Shown here one piece after another: positions 50,521 to 58,293 of a stretch of 64,000 nt of DNA; positions within the stretch are counted from its first letter, which is position 1, and the number at the start of each line of letters is the position of its first letter. Source of the DNA: an uncultured Mycobacterium sp. (GTDB lineage Bacteria > Actinomycetota > Actinomycetes > Mycobacteriales > Mycobacteriaceae). Made by a program: the position numbers and the translations under genes. The notes beneath the pieces were generated by a model that searched no databases, was not told the origin of the DNA, and saw only the letters and a list, made by a program, of their open reading frames with translations. The stretch lies in contig FLQS01000002.1 of the NCBI GenBank assembly GCA_900078375.1, forward strand, positions 62,001 through 126,000, given 5' to 3'.

Positions 50521-51579
50521 TTAGCGGTTAGACGCGTCGAACGCTCCGGGCAACATGTCGCGGTAGGTCGGTATTCCGGCCGCCGACTCCGCGGCCAGCA
50601 CAGCGACCAGGACCGCGCGCGCCAAACAGTCTGCCCCGGCAGCGCCCAGCCTCGCGAGCGGCTTGGTCTCCGGCGCCATCTGCGCCGGGGTGTCCGCGTC
50701 CGGTTCGAGCTCGATGGCACCGGTGGCCAACGCGAAGACGGTGTCCCCGTCCAGCGGGGTATGTGCCGGCCGGATCGTGTGCGCCAGGCCGTCTTGGGCG
50801 GCCACCGCGAAGCGGCGACATGCGGCCGGGGACAGTGCGGCATCGGTGGCGACGACCGCGATGGTGGTGTTCAACGGACTGGACTCGGCGTCGAGGGCGG
50901 TGAGCGCGGCGATCTGCTCAGCGGGCGGTGTGACCAGCCCGAACTCCTTGATCAAATGGCTCATCCAGGGCAGGCCGGTGGCCGGATCGACGACGTTGCC
51001 TGCACTGTTGACGATGACGATCGCGCCGACGGTCACCCCGGAATCGAGTGTCATCGAGGCGGTGCCGACGCCACCCTTGAGCACCGCGGCGCGCGCACCG
51101 ACGCCGGCGCCGACGGTGCCGACAGCCACGTCCACGCCGGCCGACTGCGCGGCCGCATACCCGAAGTCCGCGGTGGGCCTGCACCCCCAGCCACCGACCG
51201 GAAGGTCAAAAATCACCGCGGCCGGAACTATCGGAACCACGCCGCCCGCCATTGCCACACCGCGGCCTTGCTCCTCCAGCCAGGCCATCACGCCGTCGGC
51301 GGCGGCCAGCCCGTAGCCGCTGCCGCCGGTCAGCACGACGGCATCGACGTGCCGGACGCTGTTGGACGGGTCGAGCAGATCGGTCTCCCGGCTACCGGGC
51401 GCACCACCCCGGACGTCGACGGCGCCCACCGTCCCCGGCGGCGCGACGATCACTGTGGTGCCGCAGGCCCAGCCCGATCCCAGCGTCGCGTCGGCGTCGA
51501 GGCGACTGTGATGGCCGACGAGGATGCCGTCGACGTCGGTGATGGATCCCGTCATCGGATGGGCTTGCGCGGTGCTCAT
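50521..51579 (-). CDS. P1/NylC family Ntn-hydrolase (peptidase S58, Rv1333 homologue)
   Basis: The 352-residue product belongs to the DmpA/NylC group, in which the chain cuts itself before a Thr or Ser that becomes the N-terminal nucleophile. The visible site is SSPLNTTIAVVATDAAL with Asn237-Thr238, matching the NTT cleavage site of NylC. Other marks are HHSRLDADATLGSGWACGTTVIVAPPG and VLTGGSGYGLAAADGVM. ATG 51579 overlaps the DUF2017 stop. A 17-bp direct repeat around the start gives a second candidate ATG at 51555. The physiological substrate is unknown; aminopeptidase or amidase activity is likely. Confidence 0.88.
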   Translation of the reverse strand: MSTAQAHPMTGSITDVDGILVGHHSRLDADATLGSGWACGTTVIVAPPGTVGAVDVRGGAPGSRETDLLDPSNSVRHVDAVVLTGGSGYGLAAADGVMAWLEEQGRGVAMAGGVVPIVPAAVIFDLPVGGWGCRPTADFGYAAAQSAGVDVAVGTVGAGVGARAAVLKGGVGTASMTLDSGVTVGAIVIVNSAGNVVDPATGLPWMSHLIKEFGLVTPPAEQIAALTALDAESSPLNTTIAVVATDAALSPAACRRFAVAAQDGLAHTIRPAHTPLDGDTVFALATGAIELEPDADTPAQMAPETKPLARLGAAGADCLARAVLVAVLAAESAAGIPTYRDMLPGAFDASNR

Positions 51580-51592
51580 CGGATGGGCTTGC
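51552..51592. repeat. 17-bp direct repeat at the DUF2017/S58 peptidase gene junction
   Basis: TCATCGGATGGGCTTGC occurs at 51552-51568 and 51576-51592, a 24-bp (8-codon) period. It covers the stop of the DUF2017 gene and both candidate starts of the peptidase gene, giving a repeated QAHPM at the peptidase N-terminus. It looks like a small tandem duplication. Confidence 0.75.
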
Positions 51593-52163
51593 CCATCAGC
51601 CCGAGCACCAGATACTCCTGCAGCACGGTCAGCCACTGGTACACGTCGAGGTGCCCGGCCAGCGGATGATCGGCGGGCAGCCGGTCGGGGCCTTCGGGTC
51701 CGATCTCGAGCATCGAGCCAAGGGCGAGCCGAACGTCGTTGATCGCCGATATCCAGGCGTTGGCGTCGCCCTCGGTGATCTCGAACCTGCCCCCACCGTC
51801 GGGCAATGTATCCAGAATACGTTGCGCTGCAGCCTTTTTAGCATCGATAATGTCGGGCTCATGCAGGCTGCGCAGCGCCCCGTTGAGGCTCTCGGCCGCC
51901 GCCGAGCCAGCCGGGTGATCATGCTGCGGTTTGAAGAAGTCAGGCAACAGTCGCCGCATCGTGGCGTCCTCGGGCGGCCGCGGGTTGCCGGCGCGGATAC
52001 CGGTGATCTGCTCCAGGGGATCCGACGGTGTCGCGGCCTGGCGCTCGTCGAGCATGCCTTGCACCGAGGACACCATGTTCTTCAGCAGCGCTGCTTCGTG
52101 CGGAGCCAGTGCTGAACGGAAACGGGGCCCCTCGGCGGTGTCGACCCGCTTCCATTTACGCAC
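51576..52163 (-). CDS. DUF2017 protein (Rv1332 homologue)
   Basis: The 195-residue product matches the actinobacterial DUF2017 family encoded next to clpS. It is helical, with PHEAALLKNMVSSVQGMLDER, FFKPQHDHPAGSAAAE and WISAINDVRLALGSMLEIG, and no catalytic motif. GTG 52163 starts it (RKWKRVDTAEGPRF). It lies 33 bp after clpS and overlaps the peptidase gene. The persistent link to ClpS suggests a role around N-degron proteolysis, but no function is established to my knowledge. Confidence 0.88.
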   Translation of the reverse strand: MRKWKRVDTAEGPRFRSALAPHEAALLKNMVSSVQGMLDERQAATPSDPLEQITGIRAGNPRPPEDATMRRLLPDFFKPQHDHPAGSAAAESLNGALRSLHEPDIIDAKKAAAQRILDTLPDGGGRFEITEGDANAWISAINDVRLALGSMLEIGPEGPDRLPADHPLAGHLDVYQWLTVLQEYLVLGLMGKPIR

Positions 52164-52196
52164 GTTGTTCCTGACCGATAGACCGGTTGACCTTGC

Positions 52197-52502
52197 TCAG
52201 CGATCCTGCTGCATGGTCGCCCACAACCCGGCGGCATGCAGCTTGGTCACGTCTACTTCCATGGACTCCCGACTCCCCGCCGATACGACCGCCTTGCCCT
52301 CCTCATGAACCTGCAGCATGAGCTTGGTTGCGTGCGGCTCGCTGTAGCCGAAGAGCTTCTGGAATACGTAAGTCACGTAATTCATCAGGTTAACCGGGTC
52401 GTCCCAGACGATCGTCACCCAGGGGTTGTCCAGGGCAGTGACGGATTCAGTCTGTTGCTGTCCTGCGGCGTCCGGTCGAGTCGGAGCTGCTTGCGAGCCC
52501 AT
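52197..52502 (-). CDS. clpS: ATP-dependent Clp protease adaptor ClpS
   Basis: The 101-residue adaptor delivers N-degron proteins to ClpC/ClpP. It has [27 protein letters not shown] (Asp-Asp-Pro-Val-Asn and Met residues of the N-end pocket) and [23 protein letters not shown] 52502 (MGSQAAPTR) gives the usual mycobacterial length; ATG 52529 upstream would add nine residues. It is divergent from pncB, 66 bp apart, and leads the DUF2017 operon. Confidence 0.94.
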   Translation of the reverse strand: MGSQAAPTRPDAAGQQQTESVTALDNPWVTIVWDDPVNLMNYVTYVFQKLFGYSEPHATKLMLQVHEEGKAVVSAGSRESMEVDVTKLHAAGLWATMQQDR

Positions 52503-52568
52503 GCGGATAAGGATAGCGAGCGGGTTCAATGGCTATCCACCCCGTGGGACGGCCGATACCGTTGCGCT

Positions 52569-53858
52569 GTGACCGCCGCCCTGCTGACGGATAAGTACGA
52601 GCTGACGATGCTGGCTGCCGCACTGCGCGACGGATCGGCGGGACGCACGACGACATTCGAGGCGTTTGCCCGCCGTCTGCCCGACGGTCGTCGCTACGGA
52701 GTGGTGGCCGGGACCGGGCGGTTCCTGGAAGCCTTGAGCGAGTTCATTTTCGACGACGAGGCACTGAAATCCCTGGCGTCGTTCCTCGACTCCGCGACGC
52801 TGGACTACCTTCGAGACTTCCGCTTCACCGGCGATATCGACGGCTACGCCGAAGGCGAGCTGTACTTCCCCGGCTCCCCGATTCTGTCGGTGACGGGCAC
52901 CTTCGCCGAGTGCGTCCTGCTGGAGACACTCGCGCTGTCGATCTTCAATCACGACACCGCGATCGCCTCGGCGGCCGCCCGGATGGTCAGCGCGGCAGCC
53001 GGCCGGACACTGATCGAGATGGGTTCGCGACGCACCCACGAGTATGCGGCGGTGGCGGCGGCCCGGGCCGCCTACATCGCCGGCTTCACCGGCACGTCCA
53101 ATCTCGAAGCCAACCGCCGCTACGGCATTCCCGCGATGGGGACCAGCGCGCACGCGTTCACGATGCTCTACGCCACGGCCGACGGTCCGGACGAGCAGGC
53201 CGCGTTCCGCGCGCAGCTCGACGCGCTGGGAATCGGGACCACCCTGCTTGTCGACACCTATGACGTGACGACCGGCGTGGCGAACGCGATCGCGGTCGCC
53301 GGAACCGCACTCGGCGCGGTGCGCATCGACTCCGGTGACCTCGGCGTGCTGGCACGACGGGTACGCACCCAGCTCGACGAATTGGGGGCGACCGACACTC
53401 AGATCGTCGTCTCGGGGGATCTCGACGAGTTCTCGATCGCCGCGCTGCGCGCCGATCCCGTCAACAGCTATGGTGTCGGGACTTCGGTGGCCACCGGCTC
53501 CGGCGCCCCGACGGCCAGCATGGTCTACAAGCTCGTCGAGGTGGACGGCCTGCCGGTGGAAAAACGCAGCAGCCGCAAGGAATCTCACGGCGGCCGCAAG
53601 GGGGCCCTGAGGTTGTCACGACCGACGGGCACGATCATCGAGGAGGTCATCTACCCGGTGTCCGCACCCCCCGAGGTGACCGAACCCTCGCGCGCGCTGA
53701 CCGTGCCCCTGGTCCGGGGCGGGCAGCCTGTCGCGATGCCCGATCTGGCTGCGGCGCGCGCGCTGGTGGCCAGCGGCCTGCGCAGCCTGCCGTGGGAAGG
53801 ACTGGCCCTGTCCCAGGGCGAGCCGGCGATCCCGACCCGCCAGGTGCCGATGCGGTGA
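52569..53858 (+). CDS. pncB: nicotinate phosphoribosyltransferase
   Basis: The 429-residue enzyme joins nicotinate and PRPP to nicotinate mononucleotide, recycling NAD. It contains LLTDKYELTMLAAALRDG at the start, a conserved EMGSRRTHEYAAVAAARAAYIAGFTGTSNLEANRRYGIPAMGTSAHAF core (nicotinate and phosphate sites, His of the phospho-switch nearby), and IDSGDLGVLARRVR. GTG 52569 gives the homologous start. The open frame to 52236 is shadow of clpS. It overlaps the dinG start as GTGA (53855-53858). It matches M. tuberculosis Rv1330c in the same divergent arrangement with clpS. Confidence 0.93.
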   Translation: MTAALLTDKYELTMLAAALRDGSAGRTTTFEAFARRLPDGRRYGVVAGTGRFLEALSEFIFDDEALKSLASFLDSATLDYLRDFRFTGDIDGYAEGELYFPGSPILSVTGTFAECVLLETLALSIFNHDTAIASAAARMVSAAAGRTLIEMGSRRTHEYAAVAAARAAYIAGFTGTSNLEANRRYGIPAMGTSAHAFTMLYATADGPDEQAAFRAQLDALGIGTTLLVDTYDVTTGVANAIAVAGTALGAVRIDSGDLGVLARRVRTQLDELGATDTQIVVSGDLDEFSIAALRADPVNSYGVGTSVATGSGAPTASMVYKLVEVDGLPVEKRSSRKESHGGRKGALRLSRPTGTIIEEVIYPVSAPPEVTEPSRALTVPLVRGGQPVAMPDLAAARALVASGLRSLPWEGLALSQGEPAIPTRQVPMR

Positions 53859-55840
53859 GCGCGGGCGAAGTGCCGCCGGTGACCGAGTTGCTGGCGACGG
53901 CGGTATCCGCGCTTGGCGGCAACGAGCGGCCCGGCCAGGTGCAGATGGCCGAGGCGGTGGCACAGGCCTTCGCCGTCGGTGAGCATTTGGCGGTGCAGGC
54001 CGGCACCGGAACGGGCAAGTCGCTGGCCTACCTCATTCCAGCGATCGCCCGCGCCGTCGCCGACGAGACCCCTGTCGTGGTGTCCACCGCCACCATCGCC
54101 CTGCAACGCCAGCTCGTCGACCGCGACCTGCCCCGGTTGGTCGACGCGCTGGCCGCCGCACTCCCCCGGCGCCCCAAGTTCGCCCTGCTGAAAGGGCGGC
54201 GAAACTATCTGTGCTTGAACAAGATTCACAACGGCGGCGGTGAAGAGAACGCTGAGTCCCCGCAGGAGGAGCTGTTCGAACCGGTCGCCGCGACCGCGTT
54301 GGGCCGCGACGTCGCCCGGTTGACGGCCTGGGCGTCGTCCACCGAGACCGGCGACCGTGACGAACTGACTCCGGGCGTTCCCGACCGGTCCTGGTCGCAG
54401 GTCAGTGTCTCCGCCCGGGAATGCCTCGGCATGGCGCGCTGCCCGTACGGCACCGACTGCTTCTCCGAACGGGCGCGCGGCGAAGCCGGCCGCGCCGAGA
54501 TCATCGTCACCAACCACGCGCTGCTGGCCATCGACGCGATCGCCGACGCCGCGGTGCTGCCCGAACACAACTACCTGGTGGTCGACGAGGCCCACGAATT
54601 GGTGGACCGGGTGACGTCGGTGGCCACCGGCGAGCTCACCCCCGCCCCGCTCGGTGTGGCCACCCGGCGCATCGCCCGGCTGATCAGCCCGCGGCTCGTC
54701 CAGCGGATGGAAGCGGCGGTGGCGACGTTCTCCTCGGCGATCCACGACGCCCAGCCGGGCCGGCTCGACTATCTCGACGACGAGCTGGCCACCTACCTGA
54801 CCGCGCTGCGGGATGCCGCCACCGCCGCCCGCGGCGACATCGATCCGGCCCCCAAAGATCCGAAGGCCGCCGCAGCGCGCAGCGAGGCGATCGCGGCGCT
54901 GACCGAGATCGGTGACACCGCCTCACGGGTGCTTGACTCGTTCGTGCCGGCGATCCCGGATCGCACGGAGGTGGTGTGGCTGGACCACGAAGACATCAGG
55001 GGGAATTTGCGACCGGTCTTGCGGGTGGCGCCACTGTCGGTGGCCGGGTTGTTGCGCACTCGGCTGTTCGACAGCGCCACAACGGTTTTGACGTCGGCGA
55101 CGCTGACCGTCGGCGGCTCGTTCGACGCGATGGCCGGCGCGTGGGGACTCGGCGACGGCCCGAAGTGGAAGGGCCTGGACGTCGGCTCCCCATTCGAGCA
55201 CGCCAAGTCCGGCATCCTCTACGTCGCCGCGCACCTGCCGCCGCCGGGCCGTGACAGTGCGGGCAATCCCGAACAGCTCGATGAGATCGCCGGGCTCATC
55301 GAGGCCGCCGGTGGCCGCACCCTCGGACTGTTCTCGTCGATGCGCGCCGCCAAGGCGGCGGCCGAGGCGCTGCGGGCGCGGATCGACACCCCGATCCTCT
55401 GCCAGGGCGACGACGGGACCGCGGCCTTGGTCGAGCGCTTCGCCGCTGATCCCGAGACATCACTGTTCGGCACCCTGTCGCTGTGGCAGGGCGTCGACGT
55501 TCCGGGTCCGTCGTTGTCCCTGGTTCTCATCGACCGCATCCCGTTCCCCCGCCCCGACGATCCCCTGCTGACCGCGCGGCAGCGGGCCATCGCCGCCCGC
55601 GGTGGCAACGGTTTCATGACGGTCGCGGCCGCCCATGCGGCGCTGCTGCTGGCCCAAGGGGCGGGCCGGCTGTTACGCCGCGTCGACGACCGGGGCGTCG
55701 TCGCGGTGCTGGACTCGCGGATGGCCACCGCGCGCTACGGCGGATACCTGCGCGCGTCGCTGCCGCCGTTCTGGCCGACCACCGACCCCGAGCGCGTCAA
55801 ACAGGCACTTCAGCGGTTACGCGCCGACGTCGAGCCGTGA
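53855..55840 (+). CDS. dinG: DinG-type ATP-dependent helicase (XPD-like, Fe-S)
   Basis: The 661-residue superfamily 2 helicase has Walker A GTGTGKSLAYLIPA, the DEAH box in LVVDEAHELVDRV, and late motifs LFGTLSLWQGVDVPGPSLSLVLIDRIPFP and QGAGRLLRRVDDRG. Four Cys (NYLCLNK, ARECLGMARCPYGTDCFSE) are placed like the Fe-S ligands of DinG and XPD. It unwinds DNA 5' to 3' in repair. GTG 53855 overlaps the pncB stop. In M. tuberculosis (Rv1329c) the next gene is glgP; here a metallopeptidase and a porin intervene. Confidence 0.92.
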   Translation: MSAGEVPPVTELLATAVSALGGNERPGQVQMAEAVAQAFAVGEHLAVQAGTGTGKSLAYLIPAIARAVADETPVVVSTATIALQRQLVDRDLPRLVDALAAALPRRPKFALLKGRRNYLCLNKIHNGGGEENAESPQEELFEPVAATALGRDVARLTAWASSTETGDRDELTPGVPDRSWSQVSVSARECLGMARCPYGTDCFSERARGEAGRAEIIVTNHALLAIDAIADAAVLPEHNYLVVDEAHELVDRVTSVATGELTPAPLGVATRRIARLISPRLVQRMEAAVATFSSAIHDAQPGRLDYLDDELATYLTALRDAATAARGDIDPAPKDPKAAAARSEAIAALTEIGDTASRVLDSFVPAIPDRTEVVWLDHEDIRGNLRPVLRVAPLSVAGLLRTRLFDSATTVLTSATLTVGGSFDAMAGAWGLGDGPKWKGLDVGSPFEHAKSGILYVAAHLPPPGRDSAGNPEQLDEIAGLIEAAGGRTLGLFSSMRAAKAAAEALRARIDTPILCQGDDGTAALVERFAADPETSLFGTLSLWQGVDVPGPSLSLVLIDRIPFPRPDDPLLTARQRAIAARGGNGFMTVAAAHAALLLAQGAGRLLRRVDDRGVVAVLDSRMATARYGGYLRASLPPFWPTTDPERVKQALQRLRADVEP

Positions 55841-55930
55841 ATTGGGATCGGTAGAGCCGGGGCCACGGCACTATTGTGGGAGCAAATTTTCCATGCACGC
55901 CGGTCTGACGCCTCGGAGAGGGTAGCCCTC

Positions 55931-57373
55931 ATGCACCGACGATCCCTCGCACGCCTGCTCGCGCTGGCGGGCACCGCTGTGGTGCTGGCCGGCTGCGGCT
56001 CCACCATCTCGGGCAAGGCGGTGTCGGTGTTCGACGATCCGTTCAAGGTCGGCGGCCTACAGGCGGTCGACGGGCCCAGTGGCCTGCGCTCGAATGCCGA
56101 GGAGCCCACCCGCAAGGTGACCAACGGCGACGGCGGCAAGAACGACGAGATCGCTGTCCAGTCGATCAGCGATCTGGAGGCGTTCTGGAAAGACAACTAC
56201 AGCGGTACGTTCGATGGCGCGTTCAAGCCCGTCAAGGAACTCTTCTCGTGGGACTCCGACGCCTATGACGGCGAATTCTGTGGTGACACGACCTCCGGCC
56301 TGATCAACGCCGGCTTCTGTGAGGACGACAACACCGTCGGCTGGGATCGCGGCGTGCTACTGCCTGCCTTACGGGAAGCCAACGGCGACATGGCAATCAC
56401 GATGGTGCTGGCCCACGAATACGGCCACGCGATTCAGAAGATGGCCAAGCTCAACAAGAAGGGCACACCCACGCTGGTGGCTGAGCAGCAAGCCGACTGC
56501 TTCGCCGGCGTTTATATACGGTGGGTGGCCGAGGGCAACTCGAAGCGGTTCACTCTGAGTACCGGCGACGGGCTGAATAACCTTCTGGCTGCGATGATTT
56601 CGTTCCGCGACCCGCTGCTGAGCCAGGACGACTACACCGACGGCGGCGACGAACACGGGTCGGCATTCGAACGGATCTCGGCCTTCCAGTTCGGCTTCAC
56701 CGACGGACCGTCGTCCTGCGCCGGCATCGACGCCCAGGAGATCGGCCAGCGGCGCGGCGACCTGCCCATCGAACTACAGCAGGACCAGACCGGTGAGTGG
56801 CCGGTCACCGAGGAGTCGACTCGGGCGATCGTCGAGGCGATGAACATCCTGTTCAAGCCCAAGAATCCGCCGACGTTGAGTTTCGATGCCGGCTCGGCGT
56901 CCACGTGCCCCGACGCCCGGCCCAGCCCGCCGGTGTCCTTCTGCCCGGCCACCAACACCATCGCCGTCGACCTGCCCGGCCTGGAGAAAATGGGCGCCTC
57001 AACCGAGGGGCAGGACAACGTTCTGGTGACCGGTGACAACACCGCCTACTCGGTGCTGGTGTCGCGCTACATGCTGGCGGTGCAGCACGAGCGCGGCGGC
57101 TTGGTGCTCGACAACGCCGAGGCCGGGTTGCGCACCGCGTGCCTGACCGGGGTGGCCACCACCAAACTGTCCAAGGAAGTCACCACGTCCGACGGCAACA
57201 CCGTCGCGCTGACCGCGGGCGATATCGACGAGGCCGTGTCGGGCCTGCTGACCAACGGGCTGGTCGCCAGCGATATCAACGGCGAATCGGTGCCCGCCGG
57301 GTTCAACCGCATCGACGCATTCCGCATCGGGGTGCTCGGCGATCAGGACCGCTGCATCAAGCGCTTTCCGTAA
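55931..57373 (+). CDS. neutral zinc metallopeptidase, lipoprotein
   Basis: The 480-residue product has a lipoprotein signal (LAGTAVVLAGC, Cys22 as lipidation site). Its metallopeptidase core has the zinc motif HEYGHAIQKMAK (HExxH) followed by EQQADCFAGVYIRWVAEG, in which the Glu is a likely third ligand region. This is the pattern of the putative neutral zinc metallopeptidase family. The C-terminal half is not catalytic by eye and may bind cell-wall or protein partners. ATG 55931 is preceded by GAGAGGGTAGCC. It is likely exported and anchored on the outer face of the membrane. It is not present at this position in M. tuberculosis. Confidence 0.85.
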   Translation: MHRRSLARLLALAGTAVVLAGCGSTISGKAVSVFDDPFKVGGLQAVDGPSGLRSNAEEPTRKVTNGDGGKNDEIAVQSISDLEAFWKDNYSGTFDGAFKPVKELFSWDSDAYDGEFCGDTTSGLINAGFCEDDNTVGWDRGVLLPALREANGDMAITMVLAHEYGHAIQKMAKLNKKGTPTLVAEQQADCFAGVYIRWVAEGNSKRFTLSTGDGLNNLLAAMISFRDPLLSQDDYTDGGDEHGSAFERISAFQFGFTDGPSSCAGIDAQEIGQRRGDLPIELQQDQTGEWPVTEESTRAIVEAMNILFKPKNPPTLSFDAGSASTCPDARPSPPVSFCPATNTIAVDLPGLEKMGASTEGQDNVLVTGDNTAYSVLVSRYMLAVQHERGGLVLDNAEAGLRTACLTGVATTKLSKEVTTSDGNTVALTAGDIDEAVSGLLTNGLVASDINGESVPAGFNRIDAFRIGVLGDQDRCIKRFP

Positions 57374-57442
57374 GCTCCGTTGAATCAGTACTGAGAGCGA
57401 CGTTTCGCGGAATTCTTCGCCCTGAGCGCTATCTCAATGCCT

Positions 57443-58174
57443 CTAGATCTTTTTGGTCACGCCGTACCAGGACAGGATTGCGTCGCCCTCGTCGGTGGAT
57501 TTCGACAGCGTCGCGTAGGAGCGGATGAACGACTCCCCCACGCAGCCGTCGATCTTGACGTGGAAGTTGCTGATCGAGACCCAAGGGCGGTCGCCCTTGT
57601 ACTCCTTCTTGGTGACCGCAACGATGTTGATGATGCCCGGCTTGAGACCCACGGTGATGCCGCCGCCGATGTTTCCGCCGACGCCGGGCACAATGCCATC
57701 GGCGATGGTGTTGGAGAAGTCCAGCCCGAAGTAGCCAAGCGAGGCGTTGCCGCCGACGGTGCCCGTCAGGGAGACGCCGTTGGAGGTGCTCATATCGATG
57801 CCGCAGCCGATCTGGTAGCCGACCTCGAACACGCCCTTCGGCATGTCACCGGGTCCGTCGAGCGCGCCGTTGAAGACGCCTCCCACGGTGTACTCGCGGG
57901 AGGAGAGCGCGGTGGTCAGCGGTGCATTCGGCATCTGGATCTCGTCCTTGGCCGAGATCGTCAGCGTCCACCCGTCGGGCGACTTGGTGCTGATCGGCGG
58001 CGTGGACATCACCTTGCCGTCGTCCACTGGCGGGGCGGCCGGGTCAACAGCAGGGTCGGCGGCGACGGGCTGGGCCAGCTCCGGACCGCCGGGATCGGGA
58101 TCGGCCGACGCGGGTACCGGCGTCGCCAACAAGGTGCCTACCAGCGCCATCAGCACCGCACGACGAACTAACAC
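57443..58174 (-). CDS. MspA family porin
   Basis: The 243-residue product has a signal peptide (predicted cut after ASA, about residue 24), a Pro-rich linker, and the MspA-type beta domain: TLTISAKDEIQMPNAPLTTALSSREYTVGGVFNGAL, FEVGYQIGCGIDMSTS and a terminal SNFHVKIDGCVGESFIRSYATLSKSTDEGDAILSWYG. MspA porins form octameric channels in the mycobacterial outer membrane. Unlike MspA itself it has two Cys (GCGID and DGCVG) and a longer N-terminal linker, so it is a divergent member. GTG 58174 gives the signal start. It is on the minus strand downstream of glgP, separated by about 120 bp. Confidence 0.85.
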   Translation of the reverse strand: MLVRRAVLMALVGTLLATPVPASADPDPGGPELAQPVAADPAVDPAAPPVDDGKVMSTPPISTKSPDGWTLTISAKDEIQMPNAPLTTALSSREYTVGGVFNGALDGPGDMPKGVFEVGYQIGCGIDMSTSNGVSLTGTVGGNASLGYFGLDFSNTIADGIVPGVGGNIGGGITVGLKPGIINIVAVTKKEYKGDRPWVSISNFHVKIDGCVGESFIRSYATLSKSTDEGDAILSWYGVTKKI

Positions 58175-58293
58175 TGCCCCGAACGCCTTCCCGGGCGCCG
58201 ATGGTCCGCCCCGATGCGGGACCCTTCGACGTTCCTGTTGGGAACCTACAGGTGGCTCCCATGCCCTGCTAACCGGTTCTGGAACTCCCAGCG

